Shown here: positions 1 to 7,589 of the stretch, in pieces
How positions within the stretch are numbered: position 1 is the stretch's first letter
How the letters are laid out: each line of letters begins with the position of its first letter
Source: an uncultured Christensenella sp.
GTDB lineage: Bacteria > Bacillota > Clostridia > Christensenellales > Pumilibacteraceae
Length of the DNA: 20,187 bases
Direction: 5' to 3'
Assembly: GCA_910577945.1 (NCBI GenBank)
Contig: CAJTNI010000029.1
Span: forward strand, 1 to 20,187
Position numbers and translations under genes: made by a program
Notes under the pieces: generated by a model
Database searches by the model: none
The model's input: only the letters and a program-made list of their open reading frames with translations
What the model was told of the DNA's origin: nothing

Positions 1-441
1 AGTGAGGAGGTGAAAAAATCCGTTGCGGCACGTTGCGGCGAACTCGGCGTCACACTGACCGCATTCGACATAGAGAATCTTTCCGTTCCACCCGAGGTGG
101 AAAAAGCCGTAGACGAAAACGCAAGACTTGGGCTTATGCGAAATAATGTTGACGTGTATGCTAAAATAGCGCAGGCAGACGCCTTAAAAGCGGCGGCAGG
201 AAACGGGACAGCGGGGACGATTTTGGGCGTTGGCGTCGGTAATGTGCTTGGCAAAGAATTGATTTCGTCAAATACCGTGTCGCCGTCGGATATTTGCTCC
301 GTATGCCGAAAACCTATTCAACCCGATAGCAAATTCTGCTCCGGATGCGGTAATCCCATTCCCCGATTTTGCTCTAAGTGCGGAAAGCCGATTGTCGCAG
401 GTGCAAACTTTTGTCCCGAATGCGGGCAAAAGCTCAATTGA
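1..441 (+). CDS. SPFH-domain protein with C-terminal zinc ribbons, partial (5' end outside window)
   Basis: The frame is open from the first base, so the internal GTG at 10 is not a reliable start and the N-terminus lies off the left edge. The visible 146 residues begin with the tail of an SPFH-like domain (ELGVTLTAFDIENLSVPPEV), which in this family is followed by an alpha-helical stretch. A Gly/Ala-rich segment with repeated GVG comes next. The end carries two zinc ribbons: CSVC...FCSGC and FCSKC...FCPEC, four CxxC pairs in all. This order matches bacterial SPFH proteins often labelled 'virion core protein', such as B. subtilis YdjI, which is linked to membrane stress. The zinc ribbons would bind structural Zn. 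Function here is inferred from family likeness only. The gene ends at TGA 439-441; no clear terminator follows before the next gene. Confidence 0.8.
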   Translation, partial: SEEVKKSVAARCGELGVTLTAFDIENLSVPPEVEKAVDENARLGLMRNNVDVYAKIAQADALKAAAGNGTAGTILGVGVGNVLGKELISSNTVSPSDICSVCRKPIQPDSKFCSGCGNPIPRFCSKCGKPIVAGANFCPECGQKLN

Positions 442-514
442 TGATTTGGTATTATAAGCTATGTAATGGCTGTAAGATAAACTGTAATTTAGAAGACTAA
501 ATGATTTGGGATTA
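441..514. repeat. Short imperfect direct repeat in the gap before the AT-rich gene
   Basis: ATGATTTGGTATTA at 441-454 recurs as ATGATTTGGGATTA at 501-514, 13 of 14 bases identical, 60 bp apart. The second copy runs into the ribosome site of the next gene. It could be chance in AT-rich DNA or a scar at the junction of acquired DNA; no third copy is seen after the gene. Confidence 0.35.
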
Positions 515-530
515 AGGAGAAAGTATTGTT

Positions 531-1289
531 ATGGGACTAGATATATATGCAGGGACATTAATTCGTTATTATGCGCGTAATTGGAAAACAGTATCACAAC
601 AATTTGCCGAGGCTAATGGAATAGATTTCCGAACAATAAGACCACAACAAGATAGTGAAGATAAACTTTCTTTACAAGAAATTCAAGAGTTAGTAACTCA
701 ATGGCAAAATGCTATAGTAAAAGGTCTTAATTTAAATCCTGTTCCATTATGGAATGAGGATTATGAGGTTACGCCATATTATACAGATAAGCCGGACTGG
801 GATGCCTTAAATGCTTTATTACTTTACATTGCTTCAAAATACAGTAATAAAGAAGTACCTTCTACAATTATTAAGAATTTTGATATTTACAAACACCCTA
901 TTGTATCAGAATTTCTTGAAACGAAAGATTTTCAATTATCTTTATTTGATGGCAATGGTTGGTGGCTTCCTATTGAAAGGAATATAATGTTTAATTATGT
1001 TTTACCAAATTCAGAGGAAAGTATTTTGGCAACAAGTAGTTTACTACTTGAAGAATTGAAAGTATATAATTCTTTTGAATGGAATGCCGATAGAAATACT
1101 ATCATTTCGTGGAGCAAAACTGAAGGTTATTCTGCTGATATGGTATATAGCAAGGAAAACGGAATAGAAGAAGCACATAAACATATGACATATAATACAG
1201 AGTCTTTAGCAAAATTTGCTTTTTCTATTTTATGGCAAGCAGCTGAATTTTCTCTTGAACACGGTGTTGTTATTGTTTACGATTTTTAA
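531..1289 (+). CDS. Hypothetical AT-rich orphan protein, 252 aa
   Basis: No family is recognised with confidence. The start ATG is well supported by AAGGAG at 514-519, 11 nt upstream. The protein has no signal peptide, no membrane segment and no cysteine-rich motif, so it is probably cytosolic. It is acidic and rich in aromatic residues: the N-terminus reads MGLDIYAGTLIRYYARNWK and a Trp-rich GNGWWLP motif lies near the middle. The C-terminal half looks helical and ends in VVIVYDF. Codon use is strongly A/T at third positions (AAT, TTA, ATT), against GCG/GGC/CTC use in nearly all other genes here, which suggests recent acquisition. It stands alone between an SPFH gene and a strong terminator. 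Isolated single-domain AT-rich genes of this kind are often immunity or defence accessory proteins, but nothing in the sequence proves that. Confidence 0.8.
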   Translation: MGLDIYAGTLIRYYARNWKTVSQQFAEANGIDFRTIRPQQDSEDKLSLQEIQELVTQWQNAIVKGLNLNPVPLWNEDYEVTPYYTDKPDWDALNALLLYIASKYSNKEVPSTIIKNFDIYKHPIVSEFLETKDFQLSLFDGNGWWLPIERNIMFNYVLPNSEESILATSSLLLEELKVYNSFEWNADRNTIISWSKTEGYSADMVYSKENGIEEAHKHMTYNTESLAKFAFSILWQAAEFSLEHGVVIVYDF

Positions 1290-1350
1290 TATCAAGACAA
1301 GCACAAGAAACAGAACGATAAATTTCAATTTAACGCTCTAAATTTATATA

Positions 1351-1389
1351 GTAAAATGCTCTCGAACGAAACGTCCGAGAGCATTTTAC
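1351..1389. terminator. Strong bidirectional-type terminator hairpin
   Basis: GTAAAATGCTCTCG at 1351-1364 pairs perfectly with CGAGAGCATTTTAC at 1376-1389. The helix continues after one A-C mismatch with ACG/CGT around an AAA loop. The stem carries an A-run on its left and a T-run on its right, so it can stop transcription from either side. It closes the AT-rich orphan gene. Confidence 0.85.
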
Positions 1390-1482
1390 CTTCGCTTGAA
1401 AGTGCAACTCTTAAAAATTTAGTTAATTCCCTATGGGAAGTGCGCTTTCGTCGCGCCGTTTTTGTGTATTATACGCGTTAAT

Positions 1483-1510
1483 GGCTTGCCTTTGACGCAG
1501 TTCAATGTTA
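1483..1510 (+). repeat. 28-bp direct repeat, copy 1
   Basis: This 28-bp stretch, starting GGCTTGCC and ending TTCAATGTTA, is identical to 1616-1643, 133 bp downstream. It contains TTGCCT followed 17 nt later by TACAAT just past its right edge, so it resembles a weak sigma-A promoter. Confidence 0.85.
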
Positions 1511-1520
1511 CAATACAAGT

Positions 1521-1627
1521 GGATTTGCTTGCTTGCAATGGCAAATCCGCGCCGTATTTCAACACGACTGCGTGTTTTCGTGAGAAAACACGGGCGGCGA
1601 AAGCCGCAAGACAAAGGCTTGCCTTTG
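1521..1627. other. Block of tandem hairpins, possible structured RNA or repeat element
   Basis: Four compact inverted repeats lie in a row between the two 28-bp repeat copies. GGATTTGC (1521-1528) pairs with GCAAATCC (1541-1548). CGTGTTTTC (1571-1579) pairs with GAAAACACG (1584-1592) across a GTGA loop. GCGGC (1594-1598) pairs with GCCGC (1603-1607) across a GAAA loop. CAAAGGC (1612-1618) faces GCCTTTG (1621-1627) across TT, too tight a loop to fold fully. Two loops are GNRA type, which favours a folded RNA, though a small mobile repeat element is equally possible. The open frames across the block show no coding character. Confidence 0.5.
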
Positions 1628-1643
1628 ACGCAGTTCAATGTTA
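1616..1643 (+). repeat. 28-bp direct repeat, copy 2
   Basis: Identical to 1483-1510. Here the downstream base change gives TATAAT at 1642-1647, so this copy has the better promoter match. Confidence 0.85.
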
Positions 1644-1647
1644 TAAT
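1619..1647 (+). promoter_or_regulatory. Candidate sigma-A promoter for the membrane protein gene
   Basis: TTGCCT (1619-1624), 17 nt, then a perfect TATAAT (1642-1647), about 60 nt before the ATG at 1709. The promoter overlaps repeat copy 2, so the repeat may be what supplies it. Confidence 0.5.
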
Positions 1648-1708
1648 AATTGCGCTGTAAACGTCGATTTTAATTGGCAAGCGGCAGGATAAGCGGGGTA
1701 TAAAGACG

Positions 1709-3097
1709 ATGTTGCTTACTTTTATAGTCACGGTTGCGATATTGGCGGTGCTGTATGTGCTGATAAATATCTGCAATAAAATTATACCTAGACCCGATTA
1801 CGATTTTTCGACGGGGGCGACGAAGTCGCTGCTGATTTTTGTGCATACGGCATTTTTGATTTCTTTTTCGGTTATGGCCTCGGAAATAATTATATATTTT
1901 TTTTCGAATAACCAATCGGCGCTTTGGGGAGTATATGGTACGTTTTTGTTTTTTGCGATTTTAGAGCTTGCTGTGCTTTACGGATTATATTTTACTTATG
2001 AGGCAATCAAGGGCGACGAGGTGTGCGTTCGCAGGTTTTTCACGGTCAAGAAAATTAAAATAAACGATATTCGCAGTATAAATAAAGTCGGTCCGTTGAC
2101 GTTTGTGTTTAGAAACAGATATAACGAAGGCTTGTTTCTTGTCGATACGTTTACAAAGGGCGTCAGCGAGCTTATTCGCATTATCAACGAAAAGAATTCC
2201 GACGCAACGAGCGATGAATCGACGGAAGCGCGAATCGCCCAAGAAAAAGCCGTTTTGACGGAAATAGGTCGGGAATACAGAGCAACCTATAAACAACGAA
2301 GGAAAAAATTGATAATAAGCTTTTCGTTGGGCGGTACGGCGGTTTTGTCGGGAATTGCCTTGTTAATGTTCGCAATCGGCACAGGTACGGTCATGATTGC
2401 CGTAATATGCGTAATCGGCGCGTTAGCTTTTGTGTTTAATCTAATAGTTTTTCTTTTGGGTATGAAAAAAGAATTGCATGAAGATAACGTGTCTCTCGGA
2501 AATAAACATAAATTCGAAAATAAAAGAGTAAAGGGCGCAAGCAAAAACAAATTCAAAATAATATGTATATTTAGCGTCTCTCTCATGTTTACGGGCGCGG
2601 TGTTTATGCTGCCGCTGTTGGGGATACTCGGACACCGACCGAAGAATTACGCCGAGCTTACGCGCGTAACGGGAACGCTCGAATATTGTCGGGAATACGG
2701 CGGAACATCAAGTTATATCGCAATCGGATTATGTGATTTGCCGACGGAGTATCATCTCACTTCCGTATACTTATACGAATTCGATTATTCGTTTTTCGAT
2801 GACGTTGAGGTGGGCGATACGGTCACTGTTTTCGTAGATAACGACGAAGCCCGTGAGCCTTCACGGAAAGGCGACGACAAAACGCAATGGAATCATATTT
2901 ACTATCTGGCGACAGACGACAAGGAGTATTTCACCTATGACGATTATATAAAAAGTCGCGAACGCAACAATAGAAGCGGATTTATAATCGTCGGGGTCGG
3001 GATAGCAGCAATCGTCGCGTCGGCGGTTACGCTGATAAGCGCTTATTTCGTATGTAAACGGCGCGCGAAAAAAGAGGATATAATAATATATAAATAA
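1709..3097 (+). CDS. Multi-pass membrane protein of unknown function, 462 aa
   Basis: Not recognised by name. Seven hydrophobic segments are visible, at about residues 2-24, 40-65, 71-97, 201-223, 227-251, 283-306 and 424-448. Between helices 3 and 4, residues 101-162 read like a small bacterial PH-type beta domain ending in a helix. Residues 163-200 are charged and helical. Residues 312-420 form a soluble beta domain with a VEVGDTVTVFVDNDE core, reminiscent of the DUF3592-type fold found in small membrane proteins. The C-terminus is very basic (KRRAKKED), which would place it in the cytoplasm. The ribosome site is weak (GGGG about 20 nt upstream), so the start is less sure, but the first helix begins directly at this ATG. 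It appears monocistronic, reading from the hairpin/repeat block, with no clear terminator after it. Confidence 0.75.
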   Translation: MLLTFIVTVAILAVLYVLINICNKIIPRPDYDFSTGATKSLLIFVHTAFLISFSVMASEIIIYFFSNNQSALWGVYGTFLFFAILELAVLYGLYFTYEAIKGDEVCVRRFFTVKKIKINDIRSINKVGPLTFVFRNRYNEGLFLVDTFTKGVSELIRIINEKNSDATSDESTEARIAQEKAVLTEIGREYRATYKQRRKKLIISFSLGGTAVLSGIALLMFAIGTGTVMIAVICVIGALAFVFNLIVFLLGMKKELHEDNVSLGNKHKFENKRVKGASKNKFKIICIFSVSLMFTGAVFMLPLLGILGHRPKNYAELTRVTGTLEYCREYGGTSSYIAIGLCDLPTEYHLTSVYLYEFDYSFFDDVEVGDTVTVFVDNDEAREPSRKGDDKTQWNHIYYLATDDKEYFTYDDYIKSRERNNRSGFIIVGVGIAAIVASAVTLISAYFVCKRRAKKEDIIIYK

Positions 3098-3205
3098 TAT
3101 TTAAAACGGTTTAACGGCGCATATGCTTTTATCGTTTATGGGGTAGCTCGCGTTTGTTCGGCAATTTTGCACGTAGTGCTTTAATATTTGAACGTCGCAA
3201 AGTAT

Positions 3206-3234
3206 TTGCTATTTTTCGCGCATTGTGATAGAAT
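3206..3234 (+). promoter_or_regulatory. Promoter for valS, extended -10 type
   Basis: TTGCTA (3206-3211), 17 nt, TAGAAT (3229-3234), preceded by TG in the extended -10 position. Transcription would begin near 3241, leaving a leader of about 35 nt. That is too short for the T-box leader often found before valS in Bacillota, and no T-box sequence is visible. Confidence 0.6.
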
Positions 3235-3274
3235 GCTTATAACACAGTAGCGACAGGAGCGTTATTCACGCATT

Positions 3275-5833
3275 ATGGACAAGACGTACAATCCCATAGA
3301 ATTCGAGAATAGAATTTACCGCAGATGGCTGGACGGAAAATGCTTCGAGCCGCGCGCGGGTAAGCGCAAAAAGAAATTTTCCATAGTTTTGCCGCCGCCC
3401 AATATCACGGGGCAGCTGCACGTCGGGCACGCAATGAACGTAACGATTCCCGATGCGATTGTGCGGTTTAAGCGCATGAAGGGGTATGAAACGCTGTGGC
3501 TGCCCGGTATCGACCACGCGTCGATAGCGACGGAAATGAAGGTCGTAGAGGCGATGCGCGACGAGGGCTTGACCAAGGCGAGCGTCGGGCGCGACGGGTT
3601 TTTGCGGCGCGCGTGGGCGTGGAAGGAAAAATACGGTAACCGCATTGTCGAACAGCTCAAATACATGGGCGTGAGTCTCGATTGGTCGAGAATGGCGTTT
3701 ACTATGGACGAGCGGTGCTCGCGCGCGGTGCGCGAGGTGTTCGTGTCTTTGTACGAGCGCGGACACATTTATCGCGGCGACCGCATAATAAATTGGTGTC
3801 CGTGCTGCAAGACCGCCATATCTGACGCCGAGGTCGATTTCGTCACCGAGCCGTCGCATCTTTGGCATATCAAATATCCGTTCAAGGACGGCAGCGGCTA
3901 CGTGACCGTTGCGACAACCAGACCCGAAACGCTGCTAGGCGATACGGCGGTAGCCGTTAGCCCCAAGGACAAGCGTTATGCGGGCATGGAGGGCAAGGCG
4001 CTCATATTGCCGCTCGTGGGGCGCGAGATTCCCATTGTGTACGACGAGTACGTCGAGGCGGATTTCGGTACGGGCGCGGTCAAGATTACGCCCGCGCACG
4101 ACCCCAACGATTTCGAGGTGGGCGCGAGGCACGGGCTTGCGGTAATACGCGTCATGAACGACGACGGCACTATGAACGGCGAGGCGGGCAAGTACGCGGG
4201 GCTTACTCGCGACGCGGCGCGCGCGGCGGTCGTCGCCGATTTGGAAAAATGCGGGCTGCTCGAAAAAATCGAGGACTACACGCACAACGTGGGGCATTGC
4301 AGCAGGTGTCACGAAACGGTCGAGCCGCTCGTGTCAAAGCAGTGGTTCGTGCGCATGACGGAGCTTGCAAAGCCCGCAATCGACGCGGTCAAATCGGGCA
4401 AAATCAAGTTTATTCCCAAGCGCTTCGAAAAGACCTATTTTAATTGGATGAACAATATCCGCGATTGGTGCATATCGCGGCAGCTATGGTGGGGACACCG
4501 TATTCCCGTATACTATTGCGACGGTTGCGGCAAGGAGATTGCGAGCAAAACCGATTTGACGGCATGCCCGCATTGCGGCGGCAAGCTGCGTCAGGACGAG
4601 GACGTGCTGGACACGTGGTTCTCGTCCGCGCTGTGGCCGTTCTCCACTATGGGCTGGCCCGAAAACACCGACGACCTCAAAAAATATTATCCGACCGACC
4701 TATTGGTTACGGCGTACGACATAATCACGCTGTGGGTGTCGCGCATGATATTTTCGGGCTTGGAGTTTTTGGGCAAGGAGCCGTTCAAAGAAGTTTATAT
4801 TCACGGGCTTGTGCGCGACGGCATGGGGCGCAAAATGAGCAAGTCCTCGGGCAACGGCGTAGACCCCATCGAGATTATAAACACGACGGGCGCGGACGCG
4901 CTCAGGTTTTCGCTGGTAAACGGCATTGCGCGCGGCGGCGACGTGTGCTTTTCCAATACGTCGCTCAACACGTACCGCAATTTCATGAACAAGCTGTACA
5001 ACGCGGCTAAGTTCGTTATAGGCGCGTGCGCGAACGGTTATGCGAAAAAGCCCGTCGCAAAGACGGCGGCGGACGGCTGGCTCTTCGGCAGGCTGAACGA
5101 GCTTACTGTCACGGTTAACGGCGCAATGAACCGTTACGACGTAGGACATGCCGCCGAGGCGCTGTACGGATTTATTTGGGACGAGTTTTGCGATTGGTAT
5201 ATCGAGTTTGCCAAGGTGCAGCTCAAAAACGGCGATGCGGAAAACACCGCGGGCGTGCTGCGCTATGCGCTCGACGTGCTGTTAAAGCTGGTGCACCCGA
5301 TTATTCCGTTTATCACGACCGAGATTTACGACAGCCTGCCCGGGCATGACGGCGAGCTTATGCTCTGCGATTTCCCGAGCAAAAAGCGCGGCGATTTCGG
5401 CGCGGCGATACGGCTTACCGAGCGGTTGAAGGATTGCGTGCGCGCGGTGCGCAACCTCAAACAGACGAACGGCGCGGTCGCCAAAACGCCCGACGTGTTT
5501 TGCGACGGCGACGCCGAGCTGTGCGAGCTGTTGGAGTTCTATTTGCCTACGCTCGCGAAAACAAACGCGGTATCGCGCGGCAGTGCGGACAACAGCGCGC
5601 TTATCGCGCAGGACGGAATCAAGCTGTACGTGCCGCTTGCCGATACGGAAAAGGAACGCGAAAGACTGCTCAAAGAGTTGCAGCATGCGCAAAGCGAGCT
5701 GAAATTGGCGCAATCCAAGCTGAATAATGCGGGCTTTTGCCAAAAAGCGCCGCCCAAGCTCATCGAGGCGGAACGCGAAAAGGTGACTAACTACACGGAG
5801 CTAGTGCGCGTGCTTACCGAAAAGCTCGCGTAA
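3275..5833 (+). CDS. valS: Valine--tRNA ligase, 852 aa
   Basis: Class Ia aminoacyl-tRNA synthetase that charges tRNA-Val with valine in the cytosol and edits misactivated threonine. The HIGH motif appears as HVGH at residues 49-52, after the typical PPPNITGQL. The editing domain carries TTRPET from residue 214. KMSKS is at 520-524. Cysteine pairs at 175-178 (CPCC), 342-345 (CSRC) and 415-418 with 431-434 (CDGC...CPHC) look like zinc-binding sites; the last set is a full zinc ribbon inserted before DVLDTWFSSALWP. The C-terminal arm (about residues 780-850) is a heptad-rich coiled coil typical of ValRS. Length is normal for bacteria. AGGAG at 3255-3259 lies 15 nt before the ATG, somewhat far. 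Not obviously in an operon: a separate promoter follows for the next gene. Confidence 0.98.
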   Translation: MDKTYNPIEFENRIYRRWLDGKCFEPRAGKRKKKFSIVLPPPNITGQLHVGHAMNVTIPDAIVRFKRMKGYETLWLPGIDHASIATEMKVVEAMRDEGLTKASVGRDGFLRRAWAWKEKYGNRIVEQLKYMGVSLDWSRMAFTMDERCSRAVREVFVSLYERGHIYRGDRIINWCPCCKTAISDAEVDFVTEPSHLWHIKYPFKDGSGYVTVATTRPETLLGDTAVAVSPKDKRYAGMEGKALILPLVGREIPIVYDEYVEADFGTGAVKITPAHDPNDFEVGARHGLAVIRVMNDDGTMNGEAGKYAGLTRDAARAAVVADLEKCGLLEKIEDYTHNVGHCSRCHETVEPLVSKQWFVRMTELAKPAIDAVKSGKIKFIPKRFEKTYFNWMNNIRDWCISRQLWWGHRIPVYYCDGCGKEIASKTDLTACPHCGGKLRQDEDVLDTWFSSALWPFSTMGWPENTDDLKKYYPTDLLVTAYDIITLWVSRMIFSGLEFLGKEPFKEVYIHGLVRDGMGRKMSKSSGNGVDPIEIINTTGADALRFSLVNGIARGGDVCFSNTSLNTYRNFMNKLYNAAKFVIGACANGYAKKPVAKTAADGWLFGRLNELTVTVNGAMNRYDVGHAAEALYGFIWDEFCDWYIEFAKVQLKNGDAENTAGVLRYALDVLLKLVHPIIPFITTEIYDSLPGHDGELMLCDFPSKKRGDFGAAIRLTERLKDCVRAVRNLKQTNGAVAKTPDVFCDGDAELCELLEFYLPTLAKTNAVSRGSADNSALIAQDGIKLYVPLADTEKERERLLKELQHAQSELKLAQSKLNNAGFCQKAPPKLIEAEREKVTNYTELVRVLTEKLA

Positions 5834-5882
5834 TTGCGCGACAACGCCGTGCAAATAAATTGCAATCGTTTGCGAAAAAGCG

Positions 5883-5911
5883 TTTACAATCGGCGTTAGG
5901 TATGATATAAT
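5883..5911 (+). promoter_or_regulatory. Strong sigma-A promoter before the DUF4364 gene
   Basis: TTTACA (5883-5888), 17 nt, TATAAT (5906-5911) with an upstream TG one base before, so it is both -35/-10 and extended -10. It starts a transcript about 75 nt before the TTG start and may serve the DUF4364, TSCPD and bioY genes together. Confidence 0.75.
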
Positions 5912-5993
5912 GTAGCTTATAATCGCGGAGTGTACCGTCAAATAGTACGCATTTGCGAAAGACGCGGTCAAATTATCGTTACGGAGTAATGCT

Positions 5994-6527
5994 TTGGAAC
6001 AGTCCGAAGAGGAATTACTGAATAAACTCATAATTTTGTTCGTCATGGACAAAATGGATATCGGACTAACGGAAAGCTCGATAGTCAAGATTTGTTATGA
6101 GGAAAACGGGTGGATTAAGCAGCCGCTTATTTGTAACGATACGGTAAACCGCTTGGTCGCTTCCAAGCTGATATTAAAGGTTCGGCAGGGCCGCGAAAAA
6201 GACTGTTTGTGCACGCTAACGCCCGACGGGCGCACGTGTCTCGCCAATTTTTACACGCGAATACCCGAATCGCTGCGCCAGGACATAAGCGAGTTTGTCA
6301 AAGTAAACCGCATGGACTACAAGCGCAAGCAGGTGTACAAGCATACGTACTTTAAAAACAGCGACGGCACCTATACGGTGCAGCTCAAAATCGTCGAACC
6401 CGCCGTAACCGTGCTCAACCTCGAACTTAACGTAGCAAACAACAAGACGGCAAAGTACATTCACCAGAATTGGGAGAAAAAGGCGGCGAGCTTTTACATG
6501 AACTTGCTCGAACAACTCACCGAATAA
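5994..6527 (+). CDS. DUF4364 family predicted winged-helix regulator, 177 aa
   Basis: The sequence matches the DUF4364 family, common and nearly confined to Clostridia and relatives, which is predicted to be a DNA-binding transcription regulator. The N-terminal part (LLNKLIILFVMDKMDIGLTES, then a helix-rich stretch and RLVASKLIL) looks like a winged-helix fold, with the wing near CLCTLTPDGRT. The C-terminal half is a beta-rich domain ending in a helix with WEKKAASFYMNLLEQL. Length is typical of the family. The start is TTG at 5994, chosen because GGAG at 5983-5986 is 7 nt upstream. The ATG at 5989 is in another frame, only 2 nt from GGAG, and stops after ten codons. The target is unknown; the family is often near housekeeping genes, as here. 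Confidence 0.85.
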   Translation: MEQSEEELLNKLIILFVMDKMDIGLTESSIVKICYEENGWIKQPLICNDTVNRLVASKLILKVRQGREKDCLCTLTPDGRTCLANFYTRIPESLRQDISEFVKVNRMDYKRKQVYKHTYFKNSDGTYTVQLKIVEPAVTVLNLELNVANNKTAKYIHQNWEKKAASFYMNLLEQLTE

Positions 6528-6575
6528 TCGGTTTATACCGCTCGGACAAGCCGTAGCCCGCGTTCGGCGCGCGCG

Positions 6576-6596
6576 CCGCGCAATGTGCTTGCGCGG
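6576..6596. terminator. GC-rich hairpin between DUF4364 and TSCPD genes
   Basis: CCGCGCAA (6576-6583) pairs perfectly with TTGCGCGG (6589-6596) over a 5-nt loop. Only a short TATTA follows, so termination would be weak or partial. Confidence 0.45.
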
Positions 6597-6626
6597 TATT
6601 ACACTATATAATAAGGAAATAAGTCA

Positions 6627-6878
6627 ATGGAAACGTACAAGACAAGCGGCACATGCTCCAAGGAGATTATATTCGACGTAGTGGACCACAAGATTGCGTC
6701 GCTTAAATTTATAAACGGCTGCCACGGCAACACGCAGGGCGTGGCAAAGCTTGCGCTCGGCAGGGATATAGACGAGGTAATTTCGCTCCTCGACGGCATA
6801 GTTTGCCGCAACGGCACGTCGTGCCCCGACCAGCTCGCGCGCGCGCTCAAAGCGTATAAAGCGGCGCATAACGTATAA
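6627..6878 (+). CDS. TSCPD domain protein (TIGR03905 type), 83 aa
   Basis: A short stand-alone TSCPD-domain protein: the hallmark TSCPDQLARAL lies at the C-terminus, after GCHGNTQGVAKLALGR. The same domain occurs at the end of some ribonucleotide reductases, and the small free-standing form is widespread in Clostridia. Its conserved cysteines (GTC, NGC, VCRNGTSC) suggest metal or redox chemistry, but the role is not established. Length is typical for the family. AAGGAA at 6613-6618 supports the ATG at 6627, and a TATAAT-like box at 6607-6612 has no good -35 partner. It is 99 nt after the DUF4364 gene and 42 nt before bioY, so the three may share a transcript. Confidence 0.88.
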   Translation: METYKTSGTCSKEIIFDVVDHKIASLKFINGCHGNTQGVAKLALGRDIDEVISLLDGIVCRNGTSCPDQLARALKAYKAAHNV

Positions 6879-6920
6879 TCACGCCGTCGCAATATTGAAT
6901 AAATATTATAGGTTGAATTT

Positions 6921-7529
6921 ATGAGCACCAAACGCCTTGTGTACATAGCTATATTTACCGCGCTTACCGTGGTCGGCGGATTGATTTCCGTGCCCATTCC
7001 GTTTACGCAGGTGGAAATATCGCTGCAAACCCCGATAGTTATCGCCGCGGGGCTTTTTCTCGGCGGCATCGACGGCGCGCTTGCCGTGCTTATTTACGTG
7101 GTTATGGGCTTGCTGGGCTTGCCCGTGTTTACTAAGGGCGGCGGAATAGGGTATGTGCTGATGCCGTCGTTCGGATACCTTATAGGCTTTCCCATCGGCG
7201 CGTTTGTCGCGGGCGCATTGTGCACGCGCATGAAACGCGTCACGCGCGGTCGCGCGTTCGTTGCGGGGCTTTGCGGAATGATACCGATTTACGTAATCGG
7301 CGCAACGTACCAAGTGCTTATTTTGTATTACTATACGGGCAGCACTCTTGCGGCGGCGGTCGGGGGCTTGCCCGCTATCGCCGTGCTTGCGGTAAAGGAT
7401 GCGGTATTGTGCGGCTTTGCCGCGGCGCTGTATCCGTCGGTGTGCCGTGCGACGGGGCTCAGGCGCAGCCGTAACGTCCGTAAGGAAAAGCCGCGTACGA
7501 GCTCGCAGGAAAACGGCTTTACTATATAA
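6921..7529 (+). CDS. bioY: Biotin transporter BioY, ECF S component, 202 aa
   Basis: Integral membrane substrate-binding subunit of an energy-coupling factor biotin importer. The family signature is clear: GLPVFTKGGGIGYVLMPSFG at residues 66-85, followed by YLIGFPIGAFVAG, and the N-terminal VPIPFTQVEISLQTPIV. Six hydrophobic helices are visible. The C-terminal 25 residues are basic and polar, likely cytoplasmic. The EcfA/EcfA'/EcfT energy module is not adjacent, as is usual for group II ECF systems, and must be encoded elsewhere. The ribosome site is weak (AGG about 8 nt before ATG), which suggests partial dependence on translation from the gene 42 nt upstream. No BirA operator (TTGTAAAC-type inverted repeat) is visible, so biotin control is not evident. 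A terminator follows. Confidence 0.95.
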   Translation: MSTKRLVYIAIFTALTVVGGLISVPIPFTQVEISLQTPIVIAAGLFLGGIDGALAVLIYVVMGLLGLPVFTKGGGIGYVLMPSFGYLIGFPIGAFVAGALCTRMKRVTRGRAFVAGLCGMIPIYVIGATYQVLILYYYTGSTLAAAVGGLPAIAVLAVKDAVLCGFAAALYPSVCRATGLRRSRNVRKEKPRTSSQENGFTI

Positions 7530-7561
7530 TATCAAAATAATATCGATAATAATAGTGATTT

Positions 7562-7584
7562 ACCGAGCCGAGCGCTCGGTTTTT
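7562..7584 (+). terminator. Rho-independent terminator after bioY
   Basis: ACCGAGC (7562-7568) pairs with GCTCGGT (7574-7580) over CGAGC, followed by a run of T to 7584. Confidence 0.85.
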
Positions 7585-7589
7585 CATTT

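Noticed and set aside
1351..1389. Possible insertion-sequence terminal repeat at the perfect palindrome
   Set aside because: No transposase or second copy is present; the A-run/T-run layout fits a bidirectional terminator.
1462..1692. 76-codon frame across the hairpin block (and 117-codon minus-strand frame)
   Set aside because: The two copies of the 28-bp repeat fall in different frames within it, there is no ribosome site, and the region is better explained as structured non-coding DNA.
5834..5854. Weak hairpin after valS (TTGCGCG with CGTGCAA)
   Set aside because: One G-T wobble and no T-run; not convincing as a terminator.
5989..6021. Ten-codon ATG mini-frame overlapping the DUF4364 start
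   Set aside because: ATG is only 2 nt from the GGAG, too close for efficient initiation; the TTG at 5994 has proper spacing. A regulatory overlap is possible but unsupported.
6879..6920. Possible BirA operator before bioY
   Set aside because: The 42-nt gap holds only AT-rich AATATT-type symmetry, not the BirA half-site pattern.
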